NCBI GenBank assembly: GCA_017561285.1
Contig: JAFZDG010000317.1
Location: forward strand, 1 to 6,734
Direction of reading: 5' to 3'
From: Bacteroidaceae bacterium
GTDB lineage: Bacteria > Bacteroidota > Bacteroidia > Bacteroidales > Barnesiellaceae_A
DNA: 6,734 nt
The position numbers were made by a program, and so were the translations under genes. The notes under the pieces are model-generated. The model made no database searches and was not told the origin of the DNA. It worked only from the letters and a program-made list of their open reading frames with translations. Position 1 is the first letter of the stretch, and the number at the start of each line of letters is the position of its first letter. Positions 4,903 to 6,734 of the stretch are shown here, piece by piece.

Positions 4903-5619
4903 ATGAAGAAATCTGAGATGGTTAATATGCTTATAAAGCATTATACACACGGTAACAAAACGCAATTTGCGCAGCTTCTTGGAGTAACACCACAAACTAT
5001 AGGTTCTTGGCTCACAAGAGATACATTTAATGCCGAATTAATTTTTGAAAAATTCCCCGAAGTATCAGCAAGTTGGTTGTTAACGGGTGTGGGTAAAATG
5101 CTAAATACATCAACGCCTAAAGATGTAAGCAATATGCATAATATATGTAATACAATTATACCACCCAATGATTCCACTACCTCAGTAGATGGCGAACCGG
5201 TCAAAGTACAAGAACTGCCGGTTATCCCTGCCAAGATTGTCAATGCACCTTCTATAGATGTATATCAGTACATCAGCGAGAACGAGAATAATATTGAAAC
5301 AGCCCCCGTAGTGCAACAGTTCCCCGACTCAACAGCATTCTACCGCATCAAAACTAAAGCTATGGAGCCAAGTATCTGCGCAGGCGATATGCTGGCGCTG
5401 GCGGCGTACCCTGTAGGGTGTGAGCGCATTGTCCCGGGCGATCCCTACTCGGTCGATACCAATACCAACGGACTTGTCACACGCCTCCTGTACAATCATC
5501 CCGATGGATTCTTGGCTCGATCTTACAACCCGGAAAAATACCCCGACTTCGTTATTGCGCGTGAGGAAATCATTCGTGTATTCCGCATCGTGGGACTTTT
5601 GCGAATCAATGTACAATAA
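4903..5619 (+). CDS. CI-like phage repressor with inactive S24 (LexA-type) domain
   Basis: This 238-aa repressor has an N-terminal HTH (about residues 18-40, KTQFAQLLGVTPQTIGSWLT) and the SASWLLTGVGKML segment (55-67) typical of Bacteroidetes phage repressors. A variable linker (70-135) follows, then a C-terminal S24/LexA-like domain (about 136-238). In S24 proteins the nucleophile is Ser in a G-D-S-M-x-P motif; here it reads TKAMEP, with Ala153. The partner Lys is expected before R-L in VKRL; here it reads VTRL, with Thr193. No Ala-Gly cleavage pair is seen in the linker. The domain probably only dimerises, so induction would not proceed by self-cleavage. It is divergent from the early operon, with an 18-bp palindrome just upstream. 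The first half is AT-rich and the second GC-richer, suggesting a mosaic gene. Confidence 0.85.
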   Translation: MKKSEMVNMLIKHYTHGNKTQFAQLLGVTPQTIGSWLTRDTFNAELIFEKFPEVSASWLLTGVGKMLNTSTPKDVSNMHNICNTIIPPNDSTTSVDGEPVKVQELPVIPAKIVNAPSIDVYQYISENENNIETAPVVQQFPDSTAFYRIKTKAMEPSICAGDMLALAAYPVGCERIVPGDPYSVDTNTNGLVTRLLYNHPDGFLARSYNPEKYPDFVIAREEIIRVFRIVGLLRINVQ

Positions 5620-5655
5620 TTCCAGACACTTAATGATTTTAGATTTTTCATTTTT

Positions 5656-5695
5656 ACCTCCGGTATGCATGTGAATGTATCCGGGGGTGTTTTTT
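5656..5695 (+). terminator. intrinsic terminator of the repressor gene
   Basis: ACCTCCGG (5656-5663) pairs with CCGGGGGT (5681-5688), and ATGCAT (5665-5670) pairs with ATGTAT (5675-5680) around a GTGA loop, with one bulged T and two G-T wobbles. GTTTTTT follows at 5689-5695. It starts 36 nt after the repressor stop, the standard place and shape for a plus-strand Rho-independent terminator. Confidence 0.8.
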
Positions 5696-5748
5696 ACCCC
5701 GATGGGTTTCCCTTGCCCCCCCTTAACGCTCTTCCTCTACCTAACAAT

Positions 5749-5786
5749 ACAGCAAGCAGCGCGCCGATGGGCGCACTGCTTGCTGT
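5749..5786 (-). terminator. strong hairpin between convergent genes, possible terminator
   Basis: ACAGCAAGCAG (5749-5759) pairs perfectly with CTGCTTGCTGT (5776-5786), and GCGCC (5761-5765) with GGCGC (5770-5774) around GATG, with a single C/A mismatch. The stem lies 52 nt beyond the stop of the 71-aa minus gene. Neither side has a clear U-tract (the minus side reads ATTGTTAGG), so the terminator role is inferred from position between the convergent repressor and 71-aa genes. Confidence 0.5.
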
Positions 5787-5838
5787 CTCACACCTCTCTC
5801 TGGGGGTGTCTCTTTAGCCCTGTGAGGCCTTCCGGCTT

Positions 5839-6054
5839 TCACCGCTTCCCGCTCATCAGCCAGCCGGCTTGTACGGCGTAATATTGCCGTATCACATCGG
5901 CAAGAAGCTCCTCGGCACTCAACGATCCGTCCAAAACAAGGGATTGCAACTCGGAGGCGACATCCTCACCACACGCGCGGGCGATCACTGCTCGCACATC
6001 GTTGCCGGCAATATCCGACAACGCACACATCTTAGCATACAGCTCTCTCTTCAT
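5839..6054 (-). CDS. hypothetical small helical protein, 71 aa
   Basis: The start chosen is ATG 6054 (MKRELYAKMCALSDIAGNDV); a GTG two codons upstream is less likely. The stop is TGA at 5839-5841. It reads as three or four helices (RAVIARACG, SELQSLVLDG, AEELLADVIRQYYAVQAGWL) with no motif I can name and no membrane segment. Codon use is GC-rich, like the genes at 286-2362. It is convergent with the repressor and points into the 5749-5786 hairpin. Upstream lie a 5-bp stem ACACC/GGTGT (6081-6094), a TACCTTTA -7-like box and two palindromes, so it seems to be a separately regulated unit. It could be a phage accessory gene near the phage end; function unknown. Confidence 0.55.
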   Translation of the reverse strand: MKRELYAKMCALSDIAGNDVRAVIARACGEDVASELQSLVLDGSLSAEELLADVIRQYYAVQAGWLMSGKR

Positions 6055-6102
6055 TAGCACATAGATTGGTTAAATAACTCACACCACTCGGTGTTTTGTG
6101 TG

Positions 6103-6134
6103 TAAAGGTACAAAAAAATACGCATTGTGCGTAT
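6103..6134 (-). promoter_or_regulatory. control region of the 71-aa gene: -7-like box plus 17-bp palindrome
   Basis: On the minus strand TACCTTTA (6110-6103) matches seven of eight positions of the Bacteroidetes -7 box. No TTTG lies 19-21 bp upstream; instead the palindrome ATACGCA-TTG-TGCGTAT (6118-6134) covers that zone. This suggests control by a bound protein. Eleven bases of it (ATTGTGCGTAT) also occur in the leftward early promoter. Confidence 0.45.
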
Positions 6135-6147
6135 CTGCGTAAGGTGT

Positions 6148-6172
6148 ATGTCGTAACGACGCGTTACGACAT
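6148..6172. repeat. 25-bp palindrome, 11-bp arms
   Basis: ATGTCGTAACG (6148-6158) and CGTTACGACAT (6162-6172) are perfect inverted copies around ACG. AAGG (6141-6144) and CCTT (6173-6176) extend the pairing beyond a 3-nt bulge. It lies 14 bp beyond the 6118-6134 palindrome and outside any gene. It could be a protein-binding site or an RNA hairpin; there is no U-tract next to it. Confidence 0.6.
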
Positions 6173-6430
6173 CCTTGTGTAAGCAATATCTGTGTCGTTA
6201 AAAAATTGTTAACAAAACACCCCAAAACACCCATTTAACACTATTTTAACACATTTTTCAACCACAAAACCGCCATACACGCACCTACAAGGCGGTTGTG
6301 CTCCATCTTATAACGTTTTTGAAAAACGCAAAATTAGACGGATGAAAATTGCAAATTTTGCATTTCTATGTATTTACCTCCCCTTTAAGACTCTATTTTC
6401 GATGTACGTAAAAACTAACCTATTTGCACA

Positions 6431-6458
6431 ATTTTTGCCCCCTTTTGCCCCCTTTAAC
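6431..6458 (+). repeat. two overlapping TTTTGCCCCCTTT motifs
   Basis: ATTTTTGCCCCCTTTT (6431-6446) runs into TTTTGCCCCCTTTAAC (6443-6458). The first copy is identical over 16 bp to 6623-6638. Repeated, oriented words of this kind in a gene-free region suggest protein-binding sites. Confidence 0.55.
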
Positions 6459-6531
6459 CTTTTTTCACACATTTCTCGATTGCACACTTTTTATATTTTT
6501 GTGCATAGTCTATTTCGCCACATTTTCGCCG

Positions 6532-6546
6532 AAAGGGGGCAATTTT
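6532..6546 (-). repeat. inverted copy of the TTGCCCCCTTT motif
   Basis: AAAGGGGGCAATTTT on the plus strand reads AAAATTGCCCCCTTT on the minus strand, matching the core of the motifs at 6431-6458 and 6623-6641 in the opposite orientation. Confidence 0.5.
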
Positions 6547-6622
6547 AAAAATACAAATACCACATTTTCAACTATTTAAACAAAACACATCGCAACGCAT
6601 CGTTTGTCACGCCATTTTGGCC

Positions 6623-6641
6623 ATTTTTGCCCCCTTTTAAC
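6623..6641 (+). repeat. fourth TTTTTGCCCCCTTTT motif
   Basis: ATTTTTGCCCCCTTTTAAC repeats 6431-6446 exactly over its first 16 bases, 192 bp away. Its TTTTAAC end also resembles the end of the second copy and the AACAC words near 6240. Confidence 0.55.
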
Positions 6642-6734
6642 ACTTCATCAGAGGGCTTTTTAGGGCATTTTGGGGGGATTATTTATGCCTCACAGCACAC
6701 CGTTGCGACACCCCTACAGCACTCACGACACACC

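Larger units (their letters stand above)
6173..6734. other. repeat-rich non-coding region, candidate phage end
   Basis: No convincing gene is present. The stretch is AT-rich and holds a TTGTTAACAA palindrome (6206-6215), degenerate AACAC-type tandem units (about 6211-6250), a stem AACCGCC/GGCGGTT (6268-6297), a palindrome CGTTTTT-G-AAAAACG (6314-6328), TGCAAATTTTGCA (6349-6361), several TGCACA/TGTGCA words and four G5/C5 motifs listed separately. From about 6690 the sequence becomes more GC-rich. In a Mu-like phage such DNA beyond the repressor would hold the left end and transposase sites. No junction or target duplication can be defined. Confidence 0.4.

Noticed and set aside
4731..4916. 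61-codon plus frame overlapping the repressor start
   Set aside because: It covers the promoter/operator region; its end, MSKNLLNIFNLLLNYEEI, is read from the 18-bp palindrome and following AT-rich DNA.
5675..5881. 68-codon plus frame after the repressor
   Set aside because: It starts inside the repressor terminator, crosses the 5749-5786 hairpin and ends antisense to the 71-aa gene; composition is not protein-like.
6209..6264. AACAC-type units as an iteron array or replication origin
   Set aside because: The units are short, degenerate and irregular, and no replication initiator gene is nearby; noted only as low-complexity tandem sequence.
6342..6548. 68-codon plus frame rich in Phe and Leu
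   Set aside because: It is produced by T- and C-rich non-coding DNA and runs through the repeated TTTTTGCCCCC motifs; no credible start site.
6685..6734. ATG after a GGGGGG run, opening a plus frame to the right edge
   Set aside because: Only 16 codons are visible (MPHSTPLRHPYSTHDT), with an unusual composition; too little to call a gene.

Overview
The window looks like the early/immunity region of a Mu-like (transposable) temperate phage or prophage of a Bacteroidetes host, most likely Bacteroidales. Three things point to the host group. A divergent promoter matches the Bacteroidetes sigma consensus (TTTG, 19 bp, TAnnTTTG). Most start codons follow A-rich leaders rather than Shine-Dalgarno sites. 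The protein types are typical of Bacteroidetes prophages. The genus cannot be fixed from this sequence.

Layout. A repressor gene (4903-5619, +) faces a leftward block that fills positions 1-4723, all on the minus strand. In order of transcription the block encodes: a 167-aa protein of unknown function; a possible 26-aa peptide; a 75-aa unknown; a possible 45-aa protein in a hairpin-rich gap that ends in a terminator-like stem; two acidic unknowns (141 and 107 aa); a DUF4406 / nucleoside-deoxyribosyltransferase-like protein (99 aa); a DNA-binding protein made of two tandem helix-turn-helix repeats; a MuB-like AAA ATPase; a RecA/Sak4-like ATPase overlapping it by 4 nt; a 55-aa unknown; and the first 23 codons of a gene leaving the window, possibly the transposase. 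To the right of the repressor, a 71-aa gene on the minus strand is convergent with it. The 220 bp between them hold two strong hairpins. From 6055 to the right edge there is no convincing gene, only AT-rich DNA with palindromes and repeated TTTTTGCCCCCTTTT-type motifs.

How it may work (inference). The repressor would bind palindromes between 4793 and 4878 and silence the leftward early promoter at 4825-4855. When it is released, the operon would supply the DNA-binding protein, the MuB-like target-selection ATPase and the RecA-like ATPase for replicative transposition. The repeat-rich right region is where a Mu-like phage would carry its end and transposase-binding sites, but no phage-host junction can be proven here.

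Most unusual points: the repressor keeps the S24 (LexA-type) fold but has lost both catalytic residues (Ala153 for Ser, Thr193 for Lys). An 11-bp sequence, ATTGTGCGTAT, is shared by the early promoter and the control region of the 71-aa gene. The base composition shifts inside the repressor gene. No transposase lies upstream of the MuB-like gene, unlike phage Mu.
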